From Rhodospirillales bacterium (lineage in GTDB: Bacteria; Pseudomonadota; Alphaproteobacteria; Rhodospirillales; Casp-alpha2): a DNA stretch of 64,000 nucleotides. Below are positions 8,795 to 16,837 of this stretch, in pieces. A program made the translations under genes and the position numbers. The DNA lies in assembly GCA_017644185.1 (NCBI GenBank), contig JAEPMA010000003.1, positions 310,001-374,000 of the forward strand, read 5' to 3'. How positions within the stretch are numbered: the first letter of the stretch is position 1; each line of letters starts with the position of its first letter. Under the pieces are notes generated by a model that was not told where the DNA came from, ran no database searches, and saw only the letters and a list, made by a program, of their open reading frames with translations.

Positions 8795-8871
8795 TGGTGC
8801 GCCCGGCAGGATTTGAACCTGCGACCCCAGGATTAGGAATCCTGTGCTCTATCCAACTGAGCTACGAGCGC
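8795..8871 (-). tRNA. tRNA-Arg (anticodon CCU)
   Basis: The full cloverleaf can be folded by eye on the minus strand. The 7-bp acceptor is GCGCTCG with CGGGCGC, and the D stem is GCTC/GAGC. The anticodon stem CAGGA/TCCTG has loop TTCCTAA (anticodon CCT in DNA), and the T arm is GCAGG-TTCAAAT-CCTGC. The 3' CCA is encoded. It decodes AGG. tRNA genes are frequent phage attachment sites, but no duplicated 3' end was seen nearby. Confidence 0.97.
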
Positions 8872-8909
8872 ATGAGCGTTTGACTACACCAGCGCCCTTC
8901 GCTTGGCAA

Positions 8910-9818
8910 TCATACGGGTGATGCCGGTGCCACGTGATGATCAATCCGTTTTTCGAACCAATGATCGGCATAGTGTTCGTCGTTGAAGGGCGCGACTTCC
9001 GTATAACCGGCGCGGCGGTACATCCCCTGGGCTTCCGTCAGCGCCTTGTTGGTCTCAAGGCGGATCGTTTCCAGACCGAGCTTAGCCGCCTCGCCCTCCA
9101 GTGCCTCCAACAAGCGCCGTCCGAGACCGATCCCCCGCACCTCCGGCGCAACCCACATGCGGCGAAGGTGCGCGACCCCGCCCGGCTCCGCCAGGATCGC
9201 CCCGCATCCCACCGGTTTGCCGTCAAGCCGCGCCATCAGGAACAATCCCTTGGGCGGCGTCATGTCGTCGATGCCCGTGGCGAGGCCAACCGCCGGATCG
9301 AAGCCATCATCAAAACGCGCCGCGATCTCGTTGAAGTAATCCTTCAGGCATGTCTGGGCATCGGCCCCCCCGGCGGGTTCGGGGCCGATCCGAACGGCGA
9401 AGCCGCGCATTAGTTTTTCAACCTCATCCATTGCAGAGACAAGGCGTTCCCGCTCTTCCGCCTTCAAGGGTGCCAGGACGTCATGAGCGAATGTGTCGCC
9501 GGCGCGGTCGACGTCGGCGTATACCGCGCGCCCGGCTGCGGTCAATCGAGCCACCCGCACACGACCGTCTGATTCGGAAGGCGTGGTTTCGATCAAGCCC
9601 TGCCGCTCCAACGCCCGCAACAATCTGCTCACGTATCCCGAATCAAGACCCATCCGGGCCCGGAGATCGCGGATCTCGGCACCGTCGGGCCCAATCTCAT
9701 ACAACAGACGCGCCTCACCAAACGGCCGGCCGAGGTTCAGAAAACTGTCGTCCAGCGTCCCCATCCGGAGCGTGATGGCCCGGTTAAAACGGCGGATATG
9801 ATCAATGTACCTATCCAT
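8910..9818 (-). CDS. MarR regulator fused to GNAT acetyltransferase
   Basis: 302-residue two-domain protein. Residues about 1-145 are a MarR winged helix (DLRARMGLDSGYVSRLLRALERQGL, then the wing SDGRVRVARLTAAG). Residues about 155-295 are a GNAT acetyl-CoA domain with the pyrophosphate loop VRGIGLGRRLLEALE and a MYRRAGYTE motif. Fused MarR-GNAT proteins are a known class whose substrates are mostly undefined. A perfect palindrome sits four bases before the start codon, in the place of a ribosome-binding site, suggesting tight autorepression. No neighbour on the same strand suggests a target. Confidence 0.9.
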   Translation of the reverse strand: MDRYIDHIRRFNRAITLRMGTLDDSFLNLGRPFGEARLLYEIGPDGAEIRDLRARMGLDSGYVSRLLRALERQGLIETTPSESDGRVRVARLTAAGRAVYADVDRAGDTFAHDVLAPLKAEERERLVSAMDEVEKLMRGFAVRIGPEPAGGADAQTCLKDYFNEIAARFDDGFDPAVGLATGIDDMTPPKGLFLMARLDGKPVGCGAILAEPGGVAHLRRMWVAPEVRGIGLGRRLLEALEGEAAKLGLETIRLETNKALTEAQGMYRRAGYTEVAPFNDEHYADHWFEKRIDHHVAPASPV

Positions 9819-9821
9819 AAT

Positions 9822-9841
9822 TATCTGACTTTAGTCAGATA
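9822..9841. promoter_or_regulatory. Palindromic operator for the MarR-GNAT gene
   Basis: TATCTGACT, two bases, AGTCAGATA: a perfect 9-bp inverted repeat, ending four bases before the ATG of the MarR-GNAT gene on the minus strand. Size and symmetry fit a MarR dimer site. It occupies the expected Shine-Dalgarno position and no other ribosome-binding site is visible, so the message may be leaderless. Confidence 0.7.
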
Positions 9842-9933
9842 AATGCTCTTGGCAATAAAATTCCCACGACAGCAGAGACAGCGTGTCGCATCCCGGCACC
9901 GATAGAAATCAATCAAATAAGCGAAAGTGGACG

Positions 9934-10455
9934 TCAGTTCCCAAACATCGTCGTCGGGATGGAGACGCTAACCATCAGCGATTCCGTCCCCGGGTTGGTA
10001 TCGCCGAGGCTGGCATTCGAACTGTGCGAGAAAGAAATTCCGAGACGGGACTTGTCGGGAAAGCGATAGGCCACTTCGAGCCTCGAGCGGAACTCGAGCC
10101 CATAGCCGAGATCGAGGTCGTCGGTGGCACCGCGCCACCACGTCGGCGCGAAGGACGGCTGAATGATCCAGTTGTCACCAACCTGCAGGTCGATCAGCAC
10201 CCCGGCGCCGACGAAGCTCATACCATTGGTGACGTATGCGGCGTGCGCGAATGGTTTGAAAATCCACAGATCGAAGTTGGAACGGTATTCGAGCGAGAGC
10301 TCGGCCGCCTCGTCTTTCTGTCGGTTGATGTCGAAATAGCCGCCGGAAAACGTCAGATACGCCGGATCTTTTGCGATCTTGAAACCGTCGGCGACCGCCG
10401 GTTGCGCCGCTAAAACCACAATGGCCAGGAAAAGTCCCCTAAACAGACCCGCCAT
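9934..10455 (-). CDS. Lipid A 3-O-deacylase, PagL-like
   Basis: 173-residue outer-membrane beta-barrel protein with a signal peptide cut near AVADG. The C-terminal strand region carries the PagL active-site pattern SHSSNASLGDTNPGTE, with the His-Ser pair expected in catalysis and the following Asn-Ala and NPG typical of the family. The last residue pattern ends in aromatic/hydrophobic alternation, as in barrel proteins. PagL enzymes remove the 3-linked acyl chain from lipid A, altering the envelope. It stands alone between the MarR-GNAT gene and pip. Confidence 0.85.
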   Translation of the reverse strand: MAGLFRGLFLAIVVLAAQPAVADGFKIAKDPAYLTFSGGYFDINRQKDEAAELSLEYRSNFDLWIFKPFAHAAYVTNGMSFVGAGVLIDLQVGDNWIIQPSFAPTWWRGATDDLDLGYGLEFRSRLEVAYRFPDKSRLGISFSHSSNASLGDTNPGTESLMVSVSIPTTMFGN

Positions 10456-10551
10456 AACAGTCCCCCTCTGAATTCCCCGGGGGCACTTTACTGTCAGGCC
10501 CGATGCCGGTCAATTCCGCTGCTGCGCGATGGTTAACGGCTGGAAGGTCTT

Positions 10552-11511
10552 TCAGACGCGGTCTTTCATAGATTCCGTCGCCCGAACAAGTTGCGAACGA
10601 ATGCCCGGCTCCATCGCAGAATGACCGGCGTCCGGCACAATTCTGTAATCGATTTCGGGCCAGGCCCGCACCAGCGCATCCGCGGTGCGGATCGGGCATA
10701 CCATGTCGTAACGCCCCTGCACCACGGTACACGGCAGATGCCGAAGCCCGACAACTCCATCCATAATCTCAGTGTCCCCGATGAAAACGTCATTGATGAA
10801 GAAATGCGCTTCGATCCGCGCCAATGAAAGTGCGCCGCTGGACGCCTGCGGCGGCGCTTCGCTGGGGCTCGCAAGCAGGTTGGAGCACGATGTCTCGTAA
10901 CCGGCCCAATACGCGGCGGCGGGCATGTGCACTTCGGGCGACGGATTGATCAGGCGGGCGTGATACGCGCTCAACAGATCATCCTGTTCAGACGCAGGGA
11001 TATACTCCGCGAAACGCCGCCAGGCTTCCGGGAACACGGCGTGCATCCCGTACAAAAACCAATCGAGTTCGCTGTTGCTGCCGAGGAATATCCCCCTGAG
11101 GACCAACCCCCGGCACCGGTCGGCGTGGCGGAGCGCATAGACAAGGGCCAGTGTCGAGCCCCACGACCCGCCAAACACCAGCCAGCTCTGGATGTTCAAA
11201 TGCTGACGGAGCTTTTCCGTATCCGCGACGAGATCGTCCGTTGTGTTGTTCTCGATCGATGCGAACGGCCGCGAACGCCCGGCGCCGCGCTGATCGAAGA
11301 CGACGATGCGGTAGAAATTCGGATCGAAGAACCGCCGGTGCGCCGGGTTTGAGCCGGCACCTGGGCCGCCGTGCAGAAACACAACGGGGACCCCCTGCGG
11401 ATTACCCGACTGTTCGTAATAGAGCCGGTGACCGTCACCGACATCGAGCATGCCGCGGTCGTAGGGCTCGATCTTCGGGTAGAGGTCCATATGGCGAGGT
11501 GCTGTATCCAT
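10552..11511 (-). CDS. pip: Proline iminopeptidase
   Basis: Alpha/beta-hydrolase that removes N-terminal proline from peptides; cytoplasmic, 319 residues. The oxyanion HGGPGAG motif is near residue 48, the nucleophile elbow GGSWGS near 114, the Asp-bearing strand CTVVQGRYDMVCP near 268, and the catalytic His in DAGHSAME near 296. A start at 11490 (MDLYPKIEPYDRG) is also possible; the 11511 ATG has a weak AAGG upstream. It shares the minus strand with the Nudix gene 39 bases upstream. Confidence 0.93.
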   Translation of the reverse strand: MDTAPRHMDLYPKIEPYDRGMLDVGDGHRLYYEQSGNPQGVPVVFLHGGPGAGSNPAHRRFFDPNFYRIVVFDQRGAGRSRPFASIENNTTDDLVADTEKLRQHLNIQSWLVFGGSWGSTLALVYALRHADRCRGLVLRGIFLGSNSELDWFLYGMHAVFPEAWRRFAEYIPASEQDDLLSAYHARLINPSPEVHMPAAAYWAGYETSCSNLLASPSEAPPQASSGALSLARIEAHFFINDVFIGDTEIMDGVVGLRHLPCTVVQGRYDMVCPIRTADALVRAWPEIDYRIVPDAGHSAMEPGIRSQLVRATESMKDRV

Positions 11512-11550
11512 AACGTTACCTTAGCAATCCGTACCGCGAGGGGGAAACAC

Positions 11551-12423
11551 TCAACGTACTTTTGCGCTGGAAAAACGACCGACGCGGATGGCTTCCGTGA
11601 TGTCGATGTATTCGGGGTCGTCGGGCACAAGAACACCATGACGCACGGCGAAATCGATGATCACCAGCGCCGCGTTGAATTTGAAGTCGTCGGTATCGCG
11701 GATCCGCACAACCACGTCCTCGATCGGCCAAAGATAGAACTCATCGACCTCTCCGTCCGTCGGGGTCGGCTTGAACGAGTCGGGAAGTTCAAGGTCGTAA
11801 TTGAAGAGCACGTCATGACGCAAACCCTCATCACGTTCCGTTATATATGAGACCGTGCCCACGGGGTGCGCGTGGCGGGCAAGGTCGGCGGGCATGCCCG
11901 CCTCTTCCCCGCACTCCTTCATCAGGTTATCCCAGACCGAAAGCCCGACCGGTTGACCGCCCGCGACGACCTGATCGAGTTTACCTGGGCCGGTCGGCTT
12001 CTTCATCGAACGCCTGCCGACCCACATGTGGATGGTTTCACCCTTCATGACGTAACCGTTCAGATGCACGCCATACCCCATGGTGCCAAAGCGTGGCACG
12101 GTGGCGCGTTCGACGGTCAACAGCGGGGCTGCGTAAAAGCTTTCCGACACCGGATAGTGCTCGCCCCGCCAACCCGGAAACAAACCATCGTCGCGCAGCT
12201 TTTCCAGTACACGAGCGACAGCGTCGGTGCGCTCAGCCGGATCGGCGAGAGTGCCGGAGAGCGCGACCGCATCCGGCGTCACCTCGAAAACGTCATCGAA
12301 TGCGGAGAGGGTCTCGGCGAAGGCATGATCGACACGGCCCAGCATTTTTTCCGAGATCACCAGCGGCCGGTAATTCCCCGGCGTGAAACGGGCACAGGCA
12401 TCAAGGCGTTCGATCAGGCTCAC
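11551..12423 (-). CDS. DUF4743 and Nudix hydrolase domain protein
   Basis: 290-residue protein. An N-terminal DUF4743 region (about 1-125) is followed by a Nudix domain with the box GGQPVGLSVWDNLMKECGEEAGM around residues 155-178. The metal-binding core EEAG is intact, but the first part deviates from the classical GX5E. This architecture matches proteins annotated as thiamine pyrophosphokinase-like Nudix enzymes (Nudt20/24-like); the true substrate is not known to me. It is followed on the same strand by pip. Confidence 0.85.
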   Translation of the reverse strand: MSLIERLDACARFTPGNYRPLVISEKMLGRVDHAFAETLSAFDDVFEVTPDAVALSGTLADPAERTDAVARVLEKLRDDGLFPGWRGEHYPVSESFYAAPLLTVERATVPRFGTMGYGVHLNGYVMKGETIHMWVGRRSMKKPTGPGKLDQVVAGGQPVGLSVWDNLMKECGEEAGMPADLARHAHPVGTVSYITERDEGLRHDVLFNYDLELPDSFKPTPTDGEVDEFYLWPIEDVVVRIRDTDDFKFNAALVIIDFAVRHGVLVPDDPEYIDITEAIRVGRFSSAKVR

Positions 12424-12440
12424 GTCACAACTCCGGATTG

Positions 12441-12749
12441 TTAGATGCTCTCGGCCATCCTCTTCTCCGATGTGAGGACGGTCTGCACCAGATACAATGC
12501 CCGAAGATCGTTGGCCAGCCGCCAGGCCGTATCATCATCCGCACCGGCGAGTTGAAGATCGACGTGCATTGCCTCGCCTTTTTCGCCGGTACGCATCGCA
12601 TATACGTGCGATGGCGTCAGGCCACGTTTGGTGAACGGTTCCAGGATACGGCTCAAGGCGTTCGGGTCGCTCTGGGCGACGACGGAGAAACAGGCGGTGA
12701 AAGGTTCGGTTCGATGGGTCGGCTCGGCCAGACCCGCTTGGGTGCTCAT
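12441..12749 (-). CDS. Small ACT-domain-like protein
   Basis: 102-residue protein whose middle has the beta-alpha-beta pattern of an ACT domain (FTACFSVVAQSDPNALSRILEPFTKRGLTPSHVYA, in pieces) followed by MHVDLQLAGADDDTAWRLAN. Free-standing ACT proteins often bind amino acids, like the regulatory subunit of acetolactate synthase, but no catalytic partner is nearby. It lies 17 bases upstream of the DUF4743-Nudix gene on the same strand. Function unassigned. Confidence 0.7.
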   Translation of the reverse strand: MSTQAGLAEPTHRTEPFTACFSVVAQSDPNALSRILEPFTKRGLTPSHVYAMRTGEKGEAMHVDLQLAGADDDTAWRLANDLRALYLVQTVLTSEKRMAESI

Positions 12750-12929
12750 AACGTATTCCTTTTCGTTGAGTGATCGGTGAAGCGCACAAAACGCGTGCGT
12801 GTCCCGGCAACCTCAGAGGGTCACCGGGTCCGTAATTCGACCAATCACACCAAGCGAAAAGAATGTCGTCATGGCGCTGAGCATACGCCGATTGCCGTTT
12901 GGGTCAAGAGTGCGGAAAGAGAGCGTTGC

Positions 12930-13301
12930 TCAACCGTTGGCGGCGCGCTTGCGGCGGTCATCCTTGGAGGGTTTGACGTAGGCGCGTTCGCAGTGCGTCT
13001 CGCAATACGGACGCCCGGGCGCCGCCTTGTCGCCGCAGAAATGGAAGTCATCCGTTGCCGGGTCACCGGTCGGCCAGACGCACATACCGGGGCGAAGCTG
13101 CGCCATCGACACGACGTTGGTCTTTTTTTCCGGTTTGGGCTTGATCGGGGAGCCACGCTTCGGCAGACCAAGACGGTGAACCTTACCGACCACCGCGTTC
13201 TTGGTGATTCCCATCCGGGCTCCAATCTCGCTGGTCGTCAGGCCTTCGTTCCAAAGGGCGATCAGTGTCTTGATGTGCTCCGGTGTCCACTCGAAGGTCA
13301 T
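12930..13301 (-). CDS. gcrA: GcrA cell cycle regulator
   Basis: Alphaproteobacterial sigma-70 co-activator that works with CcrM-methylated GANTC promoters, 123 residues. The N-terminus has the signature WTPEHIKTLIALWNEGLTTSEIGARMGITKNAVVGKVHRLGL (in pieces) and a basic linker with PKR. The C-terminal domain has the cysteine pattern CVWPTGDP, HFCG and YCETHCERAY. The start at 13301 follows GAGGAGACCGAC. The gap to the divergent mutase gene holds one GANTC site 57 bases upstream, which fits methylation-dependent control. Confidence 0.96.
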   Translation of the reverse strand: MTFEWTPEHIKTLIALWNEGLTTSEIGARMGITKNAVVGKVHRLGLPKRGSPIKPKPEKKTNVVSMAQLRPGMCVWPTGDPATDDFHFCGDKAAPGRPYCETHCERAYVKPSKDDRRKRAANG

Positions 13302-13562
13302 GTCGGTCTCCTCGGCTTGCCTGGATCGGCAATGTGGTTGCATCCCCTGATCGCGATCGATTCCGTACTCAAACCGCGATTTCGGACACCATATTTTGTT
13401 TCGATGACCCTTGCAATCGCATGATGTGGATAACTACGCAATATTTTGGGGTTGACGTGCATTTTTCCCATTTCACATTTCGCAACTGCAAAATTCATGG
13501 AAGTGGCCGGGGGCGCTCGTCTATAATTCGATCCCTTGGGAGAGAAGCGATCGGAGGAATTG
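13302..13562. promoter_or_regulatory. Divergent region between gcrA and methylmalonyl-CoA mutase
   Basis: 261 bases with no gene. A GATTC (GANTC class) lies at 13359-13363 on the gcrA side. On the mutase side TATAAT occurs at 13522-13527, about 35 bases before the start codon, without a convincing -35 box, followed by GGAGG at 13553-13557. The middle is AT-rich with TTGGGGTTGACG near 13446. Confidence 0.5.
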
Positions 13563-15716
13563 ATGGCGGACAATAAAAAGCCCGGACTGGACGACTGGCG
13601 CGCGGCATCCGAAAAAGAGCTGAAGGGCCAAAGCGTCGACGGCCTGAACTGGGAGACGCCGGAAGGCATCACCGTTAAGCCGCTTTACACCGCCGCCGAT
13701 CTCGAAGGGTTGGAGCACGTCGACACCCTGCCCGGCTTCGCACCGTTCGTGCGCGGCCCACGCGCGACAATGTATGCCAACCGCCCATGGACGATCCGAC
13801 AGTACGCCGGCTTCTCGACGGCGGAAGAATCCAACAAGTTCTATCGTGAAAATCTCGCCGCCGGTCAGAAGGGTTTGAGCGTTGCGTTCGACCTCGCCAC
13901 CCATCGGGGTTACGACAGCGATCACGCTCGCGTCGTCGGCGACGTCGGCAAGGCGGGCGTCGCCATCGACAGCGTCGAGGACATGAAGATCCTGTTCGAC
14001 GGCATCCCCTTGGACGAGATGTCCGTTTCGATGACTATGAACGGCGCCGTGCTGCCGGTACTGGCGGGCTACATCGTCGCCGCCGAAGAGCAGGGCGTTT
14101 CCGCCGACAAATTGTCGGGCACGATCCAGAACGACATTCTGAAAGAGTTCATGGTGCGGAACACATATATTTACCCGCCCGAACCCTCGATGCGCATCGT
14201 CGCCGATATCATCGGCTATACCGCCGAGCACATGCCGCGGTTCAACTCGATTTCGATTTCCGGCTATCACATGCAGGAGGCGGGGGCGACTTGTGTTCAA
14301 GAACTCGCCTACACCCTCGCCGACGGGGTCGAATACGTGCGCGCCGCGCGCGCCCGGGGCCTCGATGTCGACAAGTTCGCACCCAGACTTTCGTTCTTCT
14401 TCTGCATCGGCATGAACTTCTTCATGGAAGTCGCCAAGCTGCGCGCCGCCCGTATTCTGTGGGCAGAACTGATGAAGGAGTTCGAACCGAAAGACGCGCG
14501 CTCGAGCATGCTGCGCACCCACTGCCAGACGTCCGGCGTCTCGCTCACCGAAAAAGACGCGTATAATAATGTCATCCGCACCACCATTGAGGCGATGGCG
14601 GCGGTACTGGGCGGCACGCAGTCGCTGCACACCAACGCACTCGACGAAGCAATCGGTCTGCCGACCCGTTTCTCGGCCAGGATCGCCCGCAACACGCAGC
14701 TGATCATTTCGGAAGAGAGCGGCATCCCCAACGTCGTCGATCCGCTGGGCGGGAGTTATTATGTCGAAAGCCTGACCAACTCCCTCGTCGTCGAAGCGAA
14801 AAAGCTGATTGAAGAAGTCGAAGAGATGGGGGGTATGACCAAGGCAGTCGACGCAGGCCTTCCCAAACTTCGGATCGAGGAAGCCGCGGCCCGCAAACAG
14901 GCCCGCATCGACCGGGGCGAGGAAGTCGTCGTCGGCGTCAATAAATATCAACGTCCGGACGAAGATCCGATCGACATTCTCGATATCGACAACGCCAAGG
15001 TCCGCGACAGCCAGGTGACGCGCCTTCAGACGATCCGCAACACCCGCGACCAGGCGGCGTGCGATGCGGCACTCAAAGCGCTGACTGATGCCGCCGAGAA
15101 CGGCGAAGGTAATCTGCTCGCGCTTGCCGTCGAGGCGACCCGCAAGCGCGCGACGGTGGGTGAGATCTCGGATGCGTTGGAAAAGGTCTATACCCGCTAC
15201 CGCGCCGAGATCCGTTCGATCTCGGGCGTCTACGGCTCGGCTTACGAAGAAGATGACAGCTTCAAGAAAATCCGCGACGACGTGGCCGCGTTCGCCGAGG
15301 CCGAAGGCCGCCGCCCCCGCATGCTGGTCGTCAAGATGGGCCAGGACGGACACGACCGGGGCGCCAAGGTGATCGCCACCGCATTCGCCGACATCGGCTT
15401 CGACGTCGATGTCGGCCCCCTGTTCCAAACCCCCGAAGAGGCCGCCCGTGAAGCAATCGAAAACGACGTTCATGTGATCGGCATTTCGTCGCAAGCGGCC
15501 GGCCACAAGACCCTCGTCCCGGAATTGATCGATGAGCTCAAGAAACAGGGCGCCGAAGATATCATGGTTGTCTGCGGTGGTGTAATCCCCTCCCAGGATT
15601 ACGACTTCTTGTTCAAGAAAGGGGTCGCCGCGGTTTACGGCCCCGGCACCCATATCCCGACAGCGGCGGCGGAGATCCTGCAACGGCTTTCCGGCAACGC
15701 CGAAGCGGCGGAGTAA
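13563..15716 (+). CDS. scpA: Methylmalonyl-CoA mutase
   Basis: B12-dependent enzyme converting (R)-methylmalonyl-CoA to succinyl-CoA in propionate and ethylmalonyl pathways. The 717 residues cover both parts. An N-terminal TIM-barrel binds CoA ([21 protein letters not shown], in pieces; [24 protein letters not shown]). A C-terminal cobalamin domain starts near residue 590 with the DGHDRG axial-histidine motif and later [11 protein letters not shown] and VCGGVIP. The ATG at 13563 has GGAGG six bases ahead. It is monocistronic here; its chaperone MeaB and the epimerase are not in the window. Confidence 0.97.
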   Translation: MADNKKPGLDDWRAASEKELKGQSVDGLNWETPEGITVKPLYTAADLEGLEHVDTLPGFAPFVRGPRATMYANRPWTIRQYAGFSTAEESNKFYRENLAAGQKGLSVAFDLATHRGYDSDHARVVGDVGKAGVAIDSVEDMKILFDGIPLDEMSVSMTMNGAVLPVLAGYIVAAEEQGVSADKLSGTIQNDILKEFMVRNTYIYPPEPSMRIVADIIGYTAEHMPRFNSISISGYHMQEAGATCVQELAYTLADGVEYVRAARARGLDVDKFAPRLSFFFCIGMNFFMEVAKLRAARILWAELMKEFEPKDARSSMLRTHCQTSGVSLTEKDAYNNVIRTTIEAMAAVLGGTQSLHTNALDEAIGLPTRFSARIARNTQLIISEESGIPNVVDPLGGSYYVESLTNSLVVEAKKLIEEVEEMGGMTKAVDAGLPKLRIEEAAARKQARIDRGEEVVVGVNKYQRPDEDPIDILDIDNAKVRDSQVTRLQTIRNTRDQAACDAALKALTDAAENGEGNLLALAVEATRKRATVGEISDALEKVYTRYRAEIRSISGVYGSAYEEDDSFKKIRDDVAAFAEAEGRRPRMLVVKMGQDGHDRGAKVIATAFADIGFDVDVGPLFQTPEEAAREAIENDVHVIGISSQAAGHKTLVPELIDELKKQGAEDIMVVCGGVIPSQDYDFLFKKGVAAVYGPGTHIPTAAAEILQRLSGNAEAAE

Positions 15717-15733
15717 ATCCGCCCTCGGTCGTT

Positions 15734-16507
15734 CTAAATCGACGCCGGATCGTTGGATAGAAACAACTCGCCGCCGTAACCGGCTTCGCGTGGAATACGC
15801 ACCATCCTGCCATCGGGCGTATCGACGCTGGTCGGACGCACCGTCACGACAGGTGTATTTCGGATCGTCTCGATTGCTTCATCGACCGATGTGAAAGCGC
15901 TGAGCCGCTCAACATTCAACCGCGTTGCGAAGACGAGCTTGTAGGTGTCGTTTTTCGCTTCGGCGAGCAGTCTCGACGGCGCAATCCAGATCGCTTTCAT
16001 CACCTCTCCCTCATCGTGAAGGATGTCGTGATCCATATCACAAGCCGCCACGAAAAAATGAGTGTCGTATCTTTTTTTGCGGGACGGCGGCGTAATCCAA
16101 TGTGCGAAGGGGACGAGTAAATCCGTTGCCGCACGAAGCCCCTCTGTTCGAAGCATTTCGGCGAACGACAGTTCACCCCTTAAAACCGCGATACGATACT
16201 TTTCGAGCAAGCGCTTGGCCGTCTCTTTCGACACCAGTCCCCCGCTCTGACGTGCATACGCAAGCAAGATGCCGCTCTCTTCGAATGTTTCGCGAATGGC
16301 GGCGAATCTGAATGGTTCATCATCCTGATATCCGGCAACGGCAAGATCCGTGTCGTCGACGCGCCCACCCGGAAACACGATGGCCCCGCCGGCAAATTCG
16401 ATCGCCGCCTGACGTACGACCATCAATGCCTCCAGCGGATACGTCGCTGTTCTCCGTAACAATATCAGGGTCGAGGCCGGACGGGGCTCGGGCGGTTGGT
16501 CGGTCAT
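15734..16507 (-). CDS. Nudix hydrolase, Nudt19-like
   Basis: 257 residues from an ATG at 16507 supported by GGAG upstream (a start at 16540 lacks one). The split Nudix box typical of the Nudt19/CoA-diphosphatase group is seen. GGAIVFPGGRVDD lies near residue 50, then after an insertion FAAIRETFEESGILLAYAR. This subgroup often hydrolyses CoA or acyl-CoA species. Converging with the mutase gene 17 bases away suggests but does not prove a CoA-related role. Confidence 0.85.
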   Translation of the reverse strand: MTDQPPEPRPASTLILLRRTATYPLEALMVVRQAAIEFAGGAIVFPGGRVDDTDLAVAGYQDDEPFRFAAIRETFEESGILLAYARQSGGLVSKETAKRLLEKYRIAVLRGELSFAEMLRTEGLRAATDLLVPFAHWITPPSRKKRYDTHFFVAACDMDHDILHDEGEVMKAIWIAPSRLLAEAKNDTYKLVFATRLNVERLSAFTSVDEAIETIRNTPVVTVRPTSVDTPDGRMVRIPREAGYGGELFLSNDPASI

Positions 16508-16601
16508 GTAGGCTCCGGACGGATAAGCTGACGCTATCATTGAATCTTGGGGAAGATTAAAGCTTCACGTTATCAGCGACAAACCTTCCCGCCAGCCATT
16601 G

Positions 16602-16787
16602 TTAATTCTGGCGTCCGACGACGACAGGCGGCACGTCCTGGGCCGGGACCGGTTCCGCCATCGTCAGGAAGAACACCATGGCCAGCCCCGTCCCGACGGC
16701 AAGCGGCACACCGATCATGGCACCCAACCAGACCCGGAGCCGCAGCAGCGCCTGGAGGCGCTGAATTTCATGCTCGCGTTTATCCAT
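16602..16787 (-). CDS. Small single-membrane-span protein at end of phage remnant
   Basis: 61 residues starting at an ATG with a strong GGAGG nine bases upstream. A charged N-terminus (MDKREHEIQRLQALLRLRV) is followed by one hydrophobic helix and a short tail with PVPAQD. It follows the portal-terminase chimera on the same strand with a 50-base gap, so it is probably part of the prophage remnant. Size and topology could fit a lysis-related or accessory phage protein, but nothing specific identifies it. Confidence 0.6.
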   Translation of the reverse strand: MDKREHEIQRLQALLRLRVWLGAMIGVPLAVGTGLAMVFFLTMAEPVPAQDVPPVVVGRQN

Positions 16788-16837
16788 GTATTCACCTCCT
16801 TCCAACTGTCCGCGTTATGGATGGTTCAGGCCTGTTT

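Noticed and set aside
8795-8871. tRNA-Arg gene as an attachment site for the nearby phage pieces
   Set aside because: No duplicated tRNA 3' end and no integrase gene is present; the remnants are 5 and 8 kb away with host genes between.
13521-15683. 720-codon open frame antisense to methylmalonyl-CoA mutase
   Set aside because: It mirrors the mutase codon pattern on the opposite strand in high-GC DNA, has no family resemblance, and the mutase protein is certain.
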